Source: Shinisaurus crocodilurus (lineage: Eukaryota; Chordata; Lepidosauria; Squamata; Shinisauridae). From it: a DNA stretch of 64,000 nt. Both the position numbers and the translations under genes were made by a program. Where the stretch lies: assembly GCA_021292165.1 (NCBI GenBank), contig JAHFWL010001001.1, forward strand, positions 1-64,000. Direction: 5' to 3'. The notes under the pieces are model-generated. The model was not told where the DNA came from, searched no databases, and saw only the letters and a program-made list of their open reading frames with translations. Shown piece by piece: positions 10,737-20,900 of this stretch; the first letter of the stretch is position 1, and every line of letters begins with the position of its first letter.

Positions 10737-11436
10737 TTTATCTGATCAAGGCCATTTAGCAACATAAAAGCCAACCTAGGAAAGGGACCATTTCCTCTTT
10801 TTAAAAGACGGGAGATAATCCACTCAATTAGAAGTTGAACTGTGATCCTGCAGGTTTGGGAGCCTTGTTCTGAAACATACCTGGGATGTGTTTCCTGCCC
10901 CTTCCCCCCTCCCACCGGCTGAGAAAATATCTGAGGGGTACACAGAAGCATTCTGGCAATATTCTGTATACTGCAATATTGCCAAAATGGGAATTTAAGA
11001 GCTGGTTTGGATTGTTTTCTGTGTGCCTGCTGGCATCTGCAACTGTCCTCAGCCAAGCGGAGCATGTAGCCGGAGCAACATATCCCCTGGCTGACCTTAG
11101 GATGGGGCTAGCAGCACTTCCTGAAGTTGCAGCAGCTCTTTTTCTAGCTGTTGCAACTTCAGGCATCTCTGTCTTCCGTATCTAGGGAGGGAGAGACAAA
11201 TGGGTCGACTTCTGGTCCATGTGTCACCTTCTCACATGTCCGCTCATAAGTCTGGTCTGTCCCATTTCTGCATTGATCTATCGGGGGGGGGATTAATCCA
11301 AATGCAAAACTGCATTAAAATATGTATTTAAAAGCACATTTGTTAAACATATTTTCTCGCAGAATGCACATTTCTAAAAGCATAAGAACATACTGTTTGT
11401 GTTTTGTGAATTGCTGTGAACTGCTCATAGAGTTTT
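10311..11436. other. Intron 2, (CT)n(CA)n microsatellite only
   Basis: Compound CT/CA microsatellite at 10691-10736; otherwise nothing recognised. Confidence 0.5.
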
Positions 11437-11779
11437 GGCTATTGGGCAGTATAGAAATGAAATAAATCAATAGGCAGAAGAGGAAGAGCCCTGCTGGATC
11501 CGTCCAAGGGTCCATTGAGTCCAGCATTCTGTTCACACAGTGGCCAACCAGCTGCCCACGGGATCCCACAAGCAGGACAGGAGTGCAACAGCACCCTCCT
11601 GCCCATGTTCCCCAGCAACTGGAGTACATAGGCATACTGCCTCTGATACTAGAGGTAGCATATAGCCAATCAGGACTAGTAGCCATTGAGAGCCTTCTCC
11701 ACCAGGAATGTGTCTAATCCCCTTCTAAAACAATCTAATTTTATGCAACTAAGTTGGTGGCCATTAGCCCATCAAACCC
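11437..11779 (-). mobile_element. CR1 3' fragment beside a short CCCAATAGC-family tail
   Basis: 11437-11475 reads TTGGCTATTGGGCAGTATAG in the opposite sense. From 11476 the reverse-complement CR1 3' end follows (CCCTGCTGGATC ... AGTTGGTGGCCATTAG). Confidence 0.65.
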
Positions 11780-12310
11780 ATAAGAACATAAGAAGAGCCC
11801 TGCTGGATCAGACCAAAGGTCCATCTCATCCAGCATTCTGTTCACACGTTGGCCAACCATCTACCTACCCACAAGTAGGATAGGAGTGCAACAGCACCCT
11901 CCTGCCCATGTTCCCCAGCAACTCGTGTACGTAGACATCATCATCATCATCATCATCATCATGCGATCACTCGTGACCGACTAAGATTGTCTTCCAGGAT
12001 AAAAAATTTACAAAAAGAAAAATTTTAAGAGGAGGAAATTCTAAAGAAAATTGTGTAGACTCTAGCGATGGGTCCGTAAGTGACAGTGGAGGCCAATTCT
12101 AGATCCACACAGCTTCCCACAGTGAGGACACAGGTTGCCAGATGGAAGATGGTCCTCTAAAGGATTCGTTTGACGTGCTTTTCGCTTAGCACGTTTCTCT
12201 CTTTCGCAACTGGAGTACATAGACATACTGCCTCTGATAGTAGAGTTAGCATATAGCCATCAGGACTATTAGCCATTGAGAGCCTTCTCCTCCATGAATT
12301 TGTTCATGCA
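11780..12310 (-). mobile_element. CR1 3' fragment split by a LINE insertion
   Basis: The CR1 text runs to CCCCAGCAACTCGTGTAC at 11936, stops, and resumes at 12206 with GCAACTGGAGTACATAGAC. Confidence 0.75.
11937..12205 (-). mobile_element. 5'-truncated LINE 3' UTR with 19-bp target duplication
   Basis: Begins (ATC)n ATGCGATCACTCGTGACC and matches the UTR at 9225-9460. It is flanked by GCAACTCGTGTACGTAGAC (11918-11936) and GCAACTGGAGTACATAGAC (12206-12224), 16 of 19 identical. Confidence 0.75.
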
Positions 12311-12457
12311 TATTATCTATTTTAAAAAACAAGTAATGTAAAAATGCATTTTGATAAAAATTTTGAGCCAAGAATTGCGCCCAAACGTTCAGATGCTGAT
12401 GGATAGCTTCGCTGTAACCTGTGCATTCGTTTGGGAGGTGCGGGTCTGGTTAGTTTG

Positions 12458-12858
12458 TAGGGATGGATGAATCTAGCAATTTCGGTTTCTCTGAATTTCT
12501 CATTTTTCTAATCTTAAGTTTGATTAGTATCAAACTTTGAGAATTTCTCCAATCAAGTTTGGTTCATCCCAAACTTTGACATTTTTTAAAAAAAAATTAC
12601 ATGGAAATCCACATGCATTTTTGTGCATGCTTCTCCTAATACATGCATTTTATATGCATTTTGCCTAATAGACACATGTTTTGCAAGCAATTTCCCTAAT
12701 ATAATGGATTTTGAACAATATTTTCCCCTAATATATGCATTTTTAATTGGAGAACTCCACTGCATACTTCAGAGAAGTGCAAATTTCAAAGGATAAATGG
12801 GTTTCGGTTTGCATAGTGGTTTGAAATGTGAACTGAAAGAATTTCTCTTTCATCCCTA
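12458..12858. mobile_element. TAGGGATG-ended element with ATGCATTTT arrays
   Basis: Termini TAGGGATGGATGA and TTTCATCCCTA. The interior is A/T rich with many variants of CTAATAYATGCATTTT. No convincing 8-bp duplication was found. Grouped by its ends with 47451 and 55155. Confidence 0.45.
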
Positions 12859-13419
12859 TTAAAAGTTCATGTCAGAATTCGCATTCCACAAGCATCCCTA
12901 GCTGTATCCGTGAACTGACAATTTGTGGTCCTATGAGCAAATGATTCCCAACTGTAGATACTGCTGTAAGGGCTGACGTTAATGGATAGTTCTCAATGAG
13001 GTAGATAAACTGCATCTAGGCTTCAGTACTTTTAGACTGCTGGTGAGGGGCTTGCACAATGGAATATTCCTCTGTACCCCCGTAAAACAATCCCTCCACA
13101 TAGAAAACCAGCATGTCAGGGGAGCTCTAGCCTAATTTCTCCATGGCCTGCCAGCTTTCTACATGTGGGGATCACCCTCCCACACACACACACACACAAT
13201 GGAGGAGCGTTCCAGGCATAATACAGTTATTTCCCCATCTCTCAAACCAGCGCGCAACTGTAATTGATATTGTGGTGTCTGAAATGTGATTGCAGGGGGG
13301 CTTTGGAGGCAGGCGCCTATTGGATAGTGCTTGCAGAGGCCCCAACAGATTTGAGGGCCCACCAAGCAAGGGGTTTCCCTGGTGGGCCTTCCGCTGGCCA
13401 CCAGCTGTACCCTGGTTAT
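12859..13419. other. Intron 2, nothing recognised
   Basis: A (CA)n run lies at 13183-13198. No gene or named repeat was seen. Confidence 0.5.
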
Positions 13420-13490
13420 GTCAGGAATTGAACCCGGGACCTTCTGCATGCAAAGCTGATGTTCTACCACCGAGCTACAGTCCTTACAAA
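13420..13490 (-). mobile_element. tRNA-Ala-like SINE head
   Basis: Reverse complement reads TGTAGCTCGGTGGTAGAACA, CTTTGCATGCAGAAGG and GGGTTCAATTCC. It looks like tRNA-Ala(TGC), but the acceptor stem does not pair, so it is a SINE head and not a tRNA gene. Confidence 0.6.
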
Positions 13491-14340
13491 GAAGGAGCAA
13501 GTTTAAACCAAACTCATAAGGGAATGTTACCAAGTCAATTTAGCATGTTTATATTCCTTAATCATGTTCCAAAAGCGTTTTAACCCCGTAACATAAATCA
13601 GCATCATTATACCATACTGCAGCTGTGACGGAGAGAGTACTATTGCAGAGGTGATATTTCCAGCAGTGACTTTCAGTCTCTTATCCACTTTGGGTTAAAA
13701 TCCAAATCAATAGCCCTTTTAAAAAGAAGAAGAAGAAAGAGTGGCTTCTATACAAAAGTGCCAACAGCTTGGCCGTGAGAAATCTTTATGCAATCAAAAG
13801 AGTTGCTCGGACCAATGGCATACTTAGCCTTAAAAACAGACAATGGAAAACCTGGTTGAAACGCAAGCCATTGTCCCGGCGCCACTGCTGGTGAGTGCCT
13901 GCATGTAGGGTCTTTTTGTTTGTGCGTGTGTTTAATATATTGATATAATGAAATAGCAACGAACCCCCTGCTCCAAAAGTCATTTGACATATAAAGGAAC
14001 AGGAGTACGTTCTTTCAGGAGAAAGTTGTTTTAATGGTGGGAGAATCAACAAGCCACGGCGAGAATGAAAAAGGGGTGGAAAGGACACCTCCATTCTGAA
14101 GGTGCCTGCTTTCACCAACTTCCGCGCATTTCCTGTTTGGCGTGGATGACAACTTCCTGCACTCTGCGTTCCCCATTCGTGAGCAAAACTTGAGCTGTGG
14201 TTAGGCGGCTGAGTGCCTGCCTTCCAAAATAAGGGTTCTTTCTTTCTTTGTGTTGGGTTAAGTGACAATGCTTTGGGGGCCGCATGGTCTGTGCCACGCT
14301 CGGTGGTGTCAATGGGCAGCAAAGCAAGGTGGATGCTTAA
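13491..14340. other. Intron 2, nothing recognised
   Basis: A long minus-strand open frame (13786-14391) has no recognisable domain and partly translates the tandem repeat that follows. Confidence 0.5.
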
Positions 14341-14420
14341 TAACCTTGCAACAGTAAAGATAACCTTGCAACAGTAAAGATAACCTTGCAACAGTAAAGA
14401 TAACCTTGCAACAGTAAAGA
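14341..14420. repeat. Perfect 20-bp tandem repeat, four copies
   Basis: TAACCTTGCAACAGTAAAGA is repeated four times without a mismatch. Confidence 0.97.
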
Positions 14421-14461
14421 TGTGCTGTCAGGCAATGGGAGAAAAAAATGATCGGGTAGAG

Positions 14462-14597
14462 CAGTGTTCTCCAACCTTGGGTCCCCAGCTGCTTTTGGCC
14501 TACAACTCCCAGCATGCCCCAGCCAGCTATGCTGGCTGGGGCATGCTGGGAGTTGTAGGCCAAAAACAGCTGGGGACCCAAGGTTGGAGAACACTGA
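14462..14597. mobile_element. Foldback hAT MITE (CAGTGTTCTCC family), copy 1
   Basis: CAGTGTTCTCCAACCTTGGG ... CCCAAGGTTGGAGAACACTG; the two halves are almost exact reverse complements. Flanks GGGTAGAG and AGGTAGAG (7 of 8). Confidence 0.9.
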
Positions 14598-15299
14598 GGT
14601 AGAGCAAGCGATCAGATTAATATTTTTTTTGTAAGCACCTAACTCAGGCCTTACCAAAATGCGACAGCCGCACGCTGTCTGGTAGCCTGCCCAGGTGGCC
14701 TCTTTTACAGAGAGCAGTCCTCGATTTGAAGAACTCCCAGTCCTCTGTTTCGAAGGCATCCTCTATTTGACGAGCTGCCCGGCACAAGCCCGGTATAAAG
14801 ATAAAGGACCATCAGAACTGGCACTTGACGTTGCCCCCTGGACAGCGCCTGGTCAGCCGTCTGAGCAAGGCACACAGGTCACCTGGTTGCCATCTTCCCT
14901 GCCACACTGAGATCTCCTGTATTTCTATTTAAATTATAATAATTATTTCTAAATTTGCATCTATATGCATAAATCAGTATATGCAAATTATATGCAAACT
15001 GATGGCCTCTTTTGTACACTTTTTTTGGGTGATGTGTGTTCTCTTTTTGGGCGATTCACAAGTGGCCAACCTATGCACTGGTACAGATATGCAGTTTTGG
15101 ATCCTGGACTTATTCATTTGACTGGGGGGTGGGCGGCAGGCTTTAGAAGGCTATTTGTATTACTTCAGTTGTGAGGCACACAATTAACGTTTCTCTTCTC
15201 CCCACATCCCACTCCATGCTTTACAATGACTTCTACATGCCTGATATGTAAGGAAGTGTGAACCAGCAAAACCCAAGCAGCTTGCCGAAGGTCTCCAAA
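14598..15299. other. Intron 2, unclassified repeat traces
   Basis: TCCTCTGTTTCGAAGG, GATAAAGGACCATCAGAACT and CACAGGTCACCTGGTTGCC recur around 8050-8190 and 24290-24440; the family is not named. Confidence 0.45.
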
Positions 15300-16035
15300 T
15301 TCCATATCGAATTTCGTTCTGACTCTAGTCTGTTTCAGATTGCAAGCTTCTTTTTTTCTCTTTGCATGAAAAACCATGCATATTTTCGTGCACATTTCCA
15401 GATGTACACATCAATTGTGTGCATCTTTGAAATGTCTGTTTTTCTTCTCCCATTGATTAAAGCGTAGTTGCGTGCATTTTTCAAAAGTATGGATTTTTTT
15501 AATGTGCATTTTTCAATTGTATGCATGCTGTCTAACGCATTTGTTTTGGTCCTCGGAAAACACTACAAGTTCGGAACTGTAGAGACTTCAACCGCAGGTC
15601 GCAACCAAGTCCATGTTTGGTCCGGAATGTGCAAACTGGATTAATCCTGACCAAAATCAGGTTTTTATTATTGAGTGTTTTGAGAGTGTGCTAGCTGTTA
15701 TACTTCAATCTTCACACTTTTCTATCTGCACTCCTCCAAGCAGAAATTGCACACAAAAATGCTTATGATTGGGGAAAGTGCACGCAAAAGTAGTAAAAAT
15801 AACGTACAAAATAATGCATATTGGTGAAAATAATGTACGAAAGCAGATTTTCCATGCTGATGTGTTTGTTTGTTTTTAAATTGCAAACTGATGAGCAAAT
15901 GGGATGAAACAAACTGAAGGCTGGAAAAATGAGAAACAGGAGAGCAAATTCTGTCCGTTGACTTATTGGGCTGCCGAAAGCCAGGAATCTCCACAGCTGC
16001 TCCCTCCGGCATTCGTATCTCCTACTCTAGGGATA
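15300..16035. repeat. A/T-rich region with dispersed GTGCATTTT-like motifs
   Basis: Many variants of GTGCA(C/T)TTTT and ATGCAT and a tract of AAAATAATG units; similar in texture to 12458-12858 but without clear ends. Confidence 0.4.
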
Positions 16036-16540
16036 GGATGCCCGTGATTTTGCAGCACCGCCCCATCTCCAATTAATCATGAGTTCAAGGTTGTTGTTTT
16101 TTTTGTTTCCTGGTATTTTTAGGATTTATTTTTGTGTTTTATGAAATTCCCATTGTTTTAACTCCCGCATGGTGATTCATGACCGCTGCTTGTGATTGGG
16201 CAGAGTCCCCTTCCTGGTGCCTTTTCCCACCCCATCCCAATCCTGCCCCAAAGACTGAACTCAAGACTGAACTCCTGTCTTGAAAAAGCTTTGGACTCCC
16301 GAAGGAAACCGGGAGCACCAAAGGTTGGCTGGATGTTCTTCTGCGGCATCCCTGCCTCTGATGTTCCGCACATCAGAAACAGGTGAGTTTTGATCACTGA
16401 TCCAGAGTGGAACTGCCCAGTCTCGACTGGGAAGAGGGTCAGTGGGAAGGAACTTGCGGAGCGAGAGCGAGTAGGGCGGGTGAACTGTCTGTGGTCTGCG
16501 TCTCACTGTGCCGTGAGCCTTGCCTGCAGTTGCAAAGCCG
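16036..16540. other. Intron 2, nothing recognised
   Basis: No supported feature. Confidence 0.5.
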
Positions 16541-16736
16541 GGGCCGGAACTCAGTGGTAGAGCCACCTGCTTTGCTTGCAAGAGGTCCCCGGTTTGATTC
16601 CCCGGCATCTCCAAGTAGGGCTAGGAAGGAATCCCGCCTGAAACTCTGGACAGCCGCTGCAAGTCAGTGTCGGGAATACTGGGCTAGATGGACCTTGGGT
16701 CTGACTCAGGATGAGGCAGCTTCCTATGTTCCTATG
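16541..16736 (+). mobile_element. tRNA-Ala-like SINE, nearly complete
   Basis: AACTCAGTGGTAGAGCC (A box), CGGTTTGATTCCCC (B box), then CTAGGAAGGAATCCC, TGGGCTAGATGGACC and the CTTCCTATGTTCCTATG end. Confidence 0.75.
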
Positions 16737-17000
16737 TGTGGCGTAGTGGTGAGAGTGCTGGACTGGGACTCGGGAGATCCGGGTTCTAGTCCCCGCTCGG
16801 CCATGAAACTCACTGGGTGACTTTGGGCCAGTCACTGACTCTCAGCCTGACCTACCTCACAGGGTTGTTGTGAGGGTAAGATGGAGAGGAGGAGGAGGAG
16901 GAGGAGGAGGAGGAGGAGGAGGAGGAGGATGATTGTGTAAGCCGCCTTGGGTTCCTTGCAGGAAAAAAGGCGGGGTATAAATATAATAAATAAATAAATA
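16737..17000 (+). mobile_element. MIR-like tRNA SINE with expanded (GGA)n
   Basis: Starts directly after the previous SINE. It carries TGGCGTAGTGGTGAGAGTGC and ends GGGGTATAAATATAATAAAT; a (GGA)n run at 16886-16930 has expanded from the normal GGAGAGGAGG of the family. Confidence 0.8.
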
Positions 17001-17830
17001 TGAATGGATGGATGGATGTTTCCAGGACCAAGCACGACAGAGCACCGGGGCTAGCAAAGAAATAGCCTGGCACAGATATCGCCCTTCTGTGAAGGTTCTC
17101 ACAGACCTGGTGCCTCCAAGGAACATATGGGAAAGGGCACATGCCTATGTTTGCCAAGGCAGTTCTGGGCACATGGAATGCATACAAAAAGCTGGGTGAA
17201 GATTAGTTTTGGCTGTAGTTCTGGGGCCTCCAACATGGTGCCCATGGGCACCGATCTGCTCGTAGTCACCTCTCTTGGTGCCCACCAGACAAGGATGCCT
17301 CTCCTGATATTTATTTTTTAATATATATATTTTTTGGCTGCGTACTACAAAGCAAAAGGCCACCCTCCAGCGCCATCTTTATTTCAGTTCCAAAGAGTGG
17401 TTTTGTGTTTTGGAGCTCAGACCTTGTACTTAGGTTCTTGGGCAAGTTCCTTCTCTTTTAATCTCACCAGTTTGCCTTCTGAAAAAATGAGAGCTTTCTG
17501 ACCGAGCATGGCAAGCCCCCCCATGGCAGCCATTTTGTGAGAGCACACACAGCACTCCCTGAGAATTACAGATGTGTCTCCTGACACAAAAGGTTTGGGG
17601 ACCCCTGCTTTGTAATCAGATCCAGGAGGGGAGGTCTGTTGGATTGCTCTCTCCCCCAAGCAGGGGGCTTGCATGAGGTCCTTCCAAAGGGGAACGCAAA
17701 CCGCAGCAGTTTTTCTCTTTCCTTGCTCCAAAGCTCAGTGGTCCCTTGATAACCTCTGCCTCCAGAGAGACTAGCTATTGTTCAATTCTCTGCTGATTGA
17801 TGGGTTGTTGTGTTTCCCCCTGCCGTCCAG
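17001..17830. other. End of intron 2, nothing recognised
   Basis: No repeat identified by eye up to the exon 3 acceptor. Confidence 0.5.
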
Positions 17831-17963
17831 TTTCCGGGAAGTGGACAGGAATTCACCAAAGGCATTGCCAGCAGGAATGGAGAACGACCGAGTCTTCAGT
17901 GATCTCTGGGAGAAGACCGACATGCCTGCCATCGAGAGCAACACCTCTTCAGAGAAGGGCCAG
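17831..17963 (+). CDS. NOS1: NOS1 exon 3 (linker between PDZ and oxygenase domains)
   Basis: The acceptor is CCGTCCAG ending at 17830 and the donor is GTAGAT from 17964. One base completes a codon begun in exon 2, then 44 codons follow, beginning FREVDRN and containing [12 protein letters not shown], which resembles the mammalian ENDRVFNDLW segment. The region is a poorly conserved linker; only the central block is readily alignable. The exon ends in phase 0. This is the weakest of the exon calls, but frame, phase and order fit exon 4. Confidence 0.88.
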
Positions 17964-20900
17964 GTAGATGATAAAGAGGGGTGTGTGAGAGGGTACCTGA
18001 CCCTCTTCTCAGAAAACACACAACTGGACTCAGTATGCATGTCAAATAGCCCACAAGAATTTTGTCCCACCACCTGTTCCCCTTTATTGAAAGGCTTTTT
18101 ATTCCACTCCTCATCCAAAAAGGCTCCTGGAGCGGTTTACATAGAGTCAGTAAAACAAGACAGTTTGTGCCTGCAGGCTTACAATCTAAAAAGACGCAGC
18201 ACACAAGGAAAAAGGAATGGGGAGGGAAGAGGAAAACTTGAGTAGTCTTTGTGCAGGGTTTGTGGAACTGCCCCGCTTCCCGTTTGCTAGAGGGCCACTG
18301 AGGGCAGCCATTTCTTCCCCCAACAATGCACCTGTAAGGATGCTGTGTTGTAACACAGCTTCCTTCCACAGAGGCATTCAGTGGGGAATGGCCCCAGAGT
18401 CAGCTAGGAGCACTCTTGTCACTTGCCACAGTGGCAAAAGGTGAGGAAGGAAGGAAGGAAGGAAGGAAGCTTCTGCTATCTGACATTAAATTTAAGTTCC
18501 CCACCTCTGAAATGTTTGCCGTCCACCAAACTCAATGTTCTGTGGCCATTGAACATTGCTCAAGCCTTGTTGGCCTATTTTTGGGGGCCTCCCCCACTTT
18601 AGGGTCTTGTTTCCCTAAAGGTTTTTTGTTCTTCTGCAGACCTTGGGTTTTCCCCCCAAGCCTCTTGAATGTGGAACTTGGAGAATGAGTTTGCTGTTAG
18701 TATATGGGATACTTAGTATGCATAAAGTATTCAAAAGTGTTTCTCATGCATCCTCATCTTGTAATCTTCACAACAACTCTGTAAGGTAGGCCAATATCAT
18801 TATCCTCACATTTCAGAGGTAGAACCGAGGCTCGGAGAGAGTAGCTTGCCTAAGGTTGTGTAGTGAGGCAAGAATCAAAGCGCTGACTAAAGCCCAACCA
18901 CACCAGCTGCAACCCTCAGGCTGACAACTCCCCTAGGAGGAAAGGTACAACGTTTCAGGCTTTTTAGCCTGGGGGGAAAAAAGGCAAGTAAAGAGGGACA
19001 CAATAGAGGTGTATAAAATTATGCATGGTGTGGAAAAAGTGGAGGAGGAGACTTTTTCTCCCTCTCCCGTAATACTAGAACCCAATGGGGTCATCCCTAT
19101 AAAGCTGAATGGAGGTAGGCGCAGGAGGAGAGATTCATTGACATATAAAAGGAAGTCGTTCTTCCATAATTAACCCGTGGAATTCTCTGCAACAAGACGT
19201 AGTGATGGCCACCAATTTGGCTGGCTTTGAAAGGCGATTGGACAAATTCCTGGAGGAGAAGGCTATCGATGGCTACTAGTCCTGATTGCTATATGCTTCC
19301 TCCAGTATCAGAGGCAGTAGGCCTATGTACACCAGTTGCTGGGGCACATGGGCGGGAGGGTGCTGTTGCACTCATGCTGGCTCAGCTTGTCTGAGTGTGG
19401 AAAGCTAAGCAGGGTCAGGCCTATGTATACCAGTTGCTGGGGAGCATGGGCGGGAGGGTGCTGTTGCACTCATGTCCTACTTACGGGTTTCCCACAGGCA
19501 GCTTTGTTGGCCACTGTGTGATCAGAACGCTGGACTAGATGGACCCTTGGTCTGATCCAGCAGGGCTCTCCTTATGTTCTTATGTTGACTTTATGAGTCA
19601 CGCACTAGGCTGGCCAGTGCATCTTCCTCCTTGAGAACCGTGCATTGTGGAAACAGCATGTGACAGATTACACGGGAAAGCTCTTGTATATTTCATTTTC
19701 CCCCACTCTGCCCTTGTTTCCCTTTGCTGACTGTTTTTGAGGCGTTCCCACCCAAAGTGTATAGCCCTTATTGTGTGCGTGATCGTGATGGATTAGTTTC
19801 TATTGTATGTCTCTCACATAGCCACATCGCGCAAAGTACAGCAGCAGCACCCCCTGTGGTCAGAGCTGGAACGACAGTTTGGCGGCGTTTTGGAATTCAC
19901 AGCAGCTTTCTGAGTTAGAAATCTTCGCGTTGTCACCGACGAGAGCTTCCCTACGAGGGCTAATTGCAGTGTCAGGAGCAGGGCTTTCCCACCACTGCCA
20001 CCACCACCAGGCTTGCCGTGGGTGGGTGTGGTTGAAACCCCTCCATACACACGCCACGGCCCTGATCCCTGCTTCTTCCCACCCAATAATTTATCAGAGC
20101 ACCCGCAACGACTTTAAAGAAAAGCTGTGAGATGCACGCACGATTCTCCTGCTCCATGTTGTGTTGGGCCTCTGAAGCAACAATGGAGCAGTTACAACAG
20201 GGGTGCAGATCCTCGGGCCTGGGGGCCAAATCCAGCCCTCCTAGAGGGTTCCCCAGATAGCCACGCCTCCAGCCCCGCCCTGCCCTTCCCCCCCCCCCGA
20301 TCACCGATCATGTGGCGGTTTCCTGGCTTTTGTGCCATTTTTCCCCCCATTCTAAAAGGTTGAAATGCCTCTCCGGCTTAGTTATTGGCAGTTAGATCTT
20401 TAAGCTAAATTATGCTGGTATTTGGGGTGGGGGGTATTTTGGGCTCCACTGCCTTTTACCTTTGGCCCCATCCAGCACTGGAATGTGTCTCCCCAAGAAC
20501 TCCTCCGTCGGGCTGAAAGAGGTTCTGCACCCGATTTACAAGAACGTAAGAATACAGTCATGCCTTGGATGGAGAGCATCATTCGTTCCAGAAATGTGCT
20601 TGTAATCCAAAACACTCTTATATCAAAACGAAATCCCCCCCCAAAAAAAATTTGTAGAGATTTTTAATTTAAGCCATACTACAGTACTTGTATTGCAAGA
20701 CGTCGCTTGTATATCAAGTTAAATATATATATATATATATATATATATTTAAAAATTTGCTTGTCTTGCAAAACGCTCTCAAACCAAGTTACTTGCAATC
20801 CAAGGTATTACTGTACAAGAGCCACGCTGGATCAGAGACCAGGAGGCCTGTCTAGCCCCATATCCTGTTTCCTCAGTGGCCAATGAGATGCCTGTAGGAA

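Noticed and set aside
13420..13490. Possible tRNA-Ala gene on the minus strand
   Set aside because: The acceptor stem does not pair and the same head occurs in several dispersed SINE copies.
13786..14391. 201-aa minus-strand open frame
   Set aside because: It partly translates the 20-bp tandem repeat and intronic sequence; no conserved motif.
14341..14420. Possible CRISPR-like array
   Set aside because: Units are directly adjacent with no spacers, in a vertebrate intron; it is a minisatellite.
1..17830. Search for the PDZ-encoding exon 2 of NOS1
   Set aside because: No open frame here shows a PDZ domain; the exon must lie upstream of the window.
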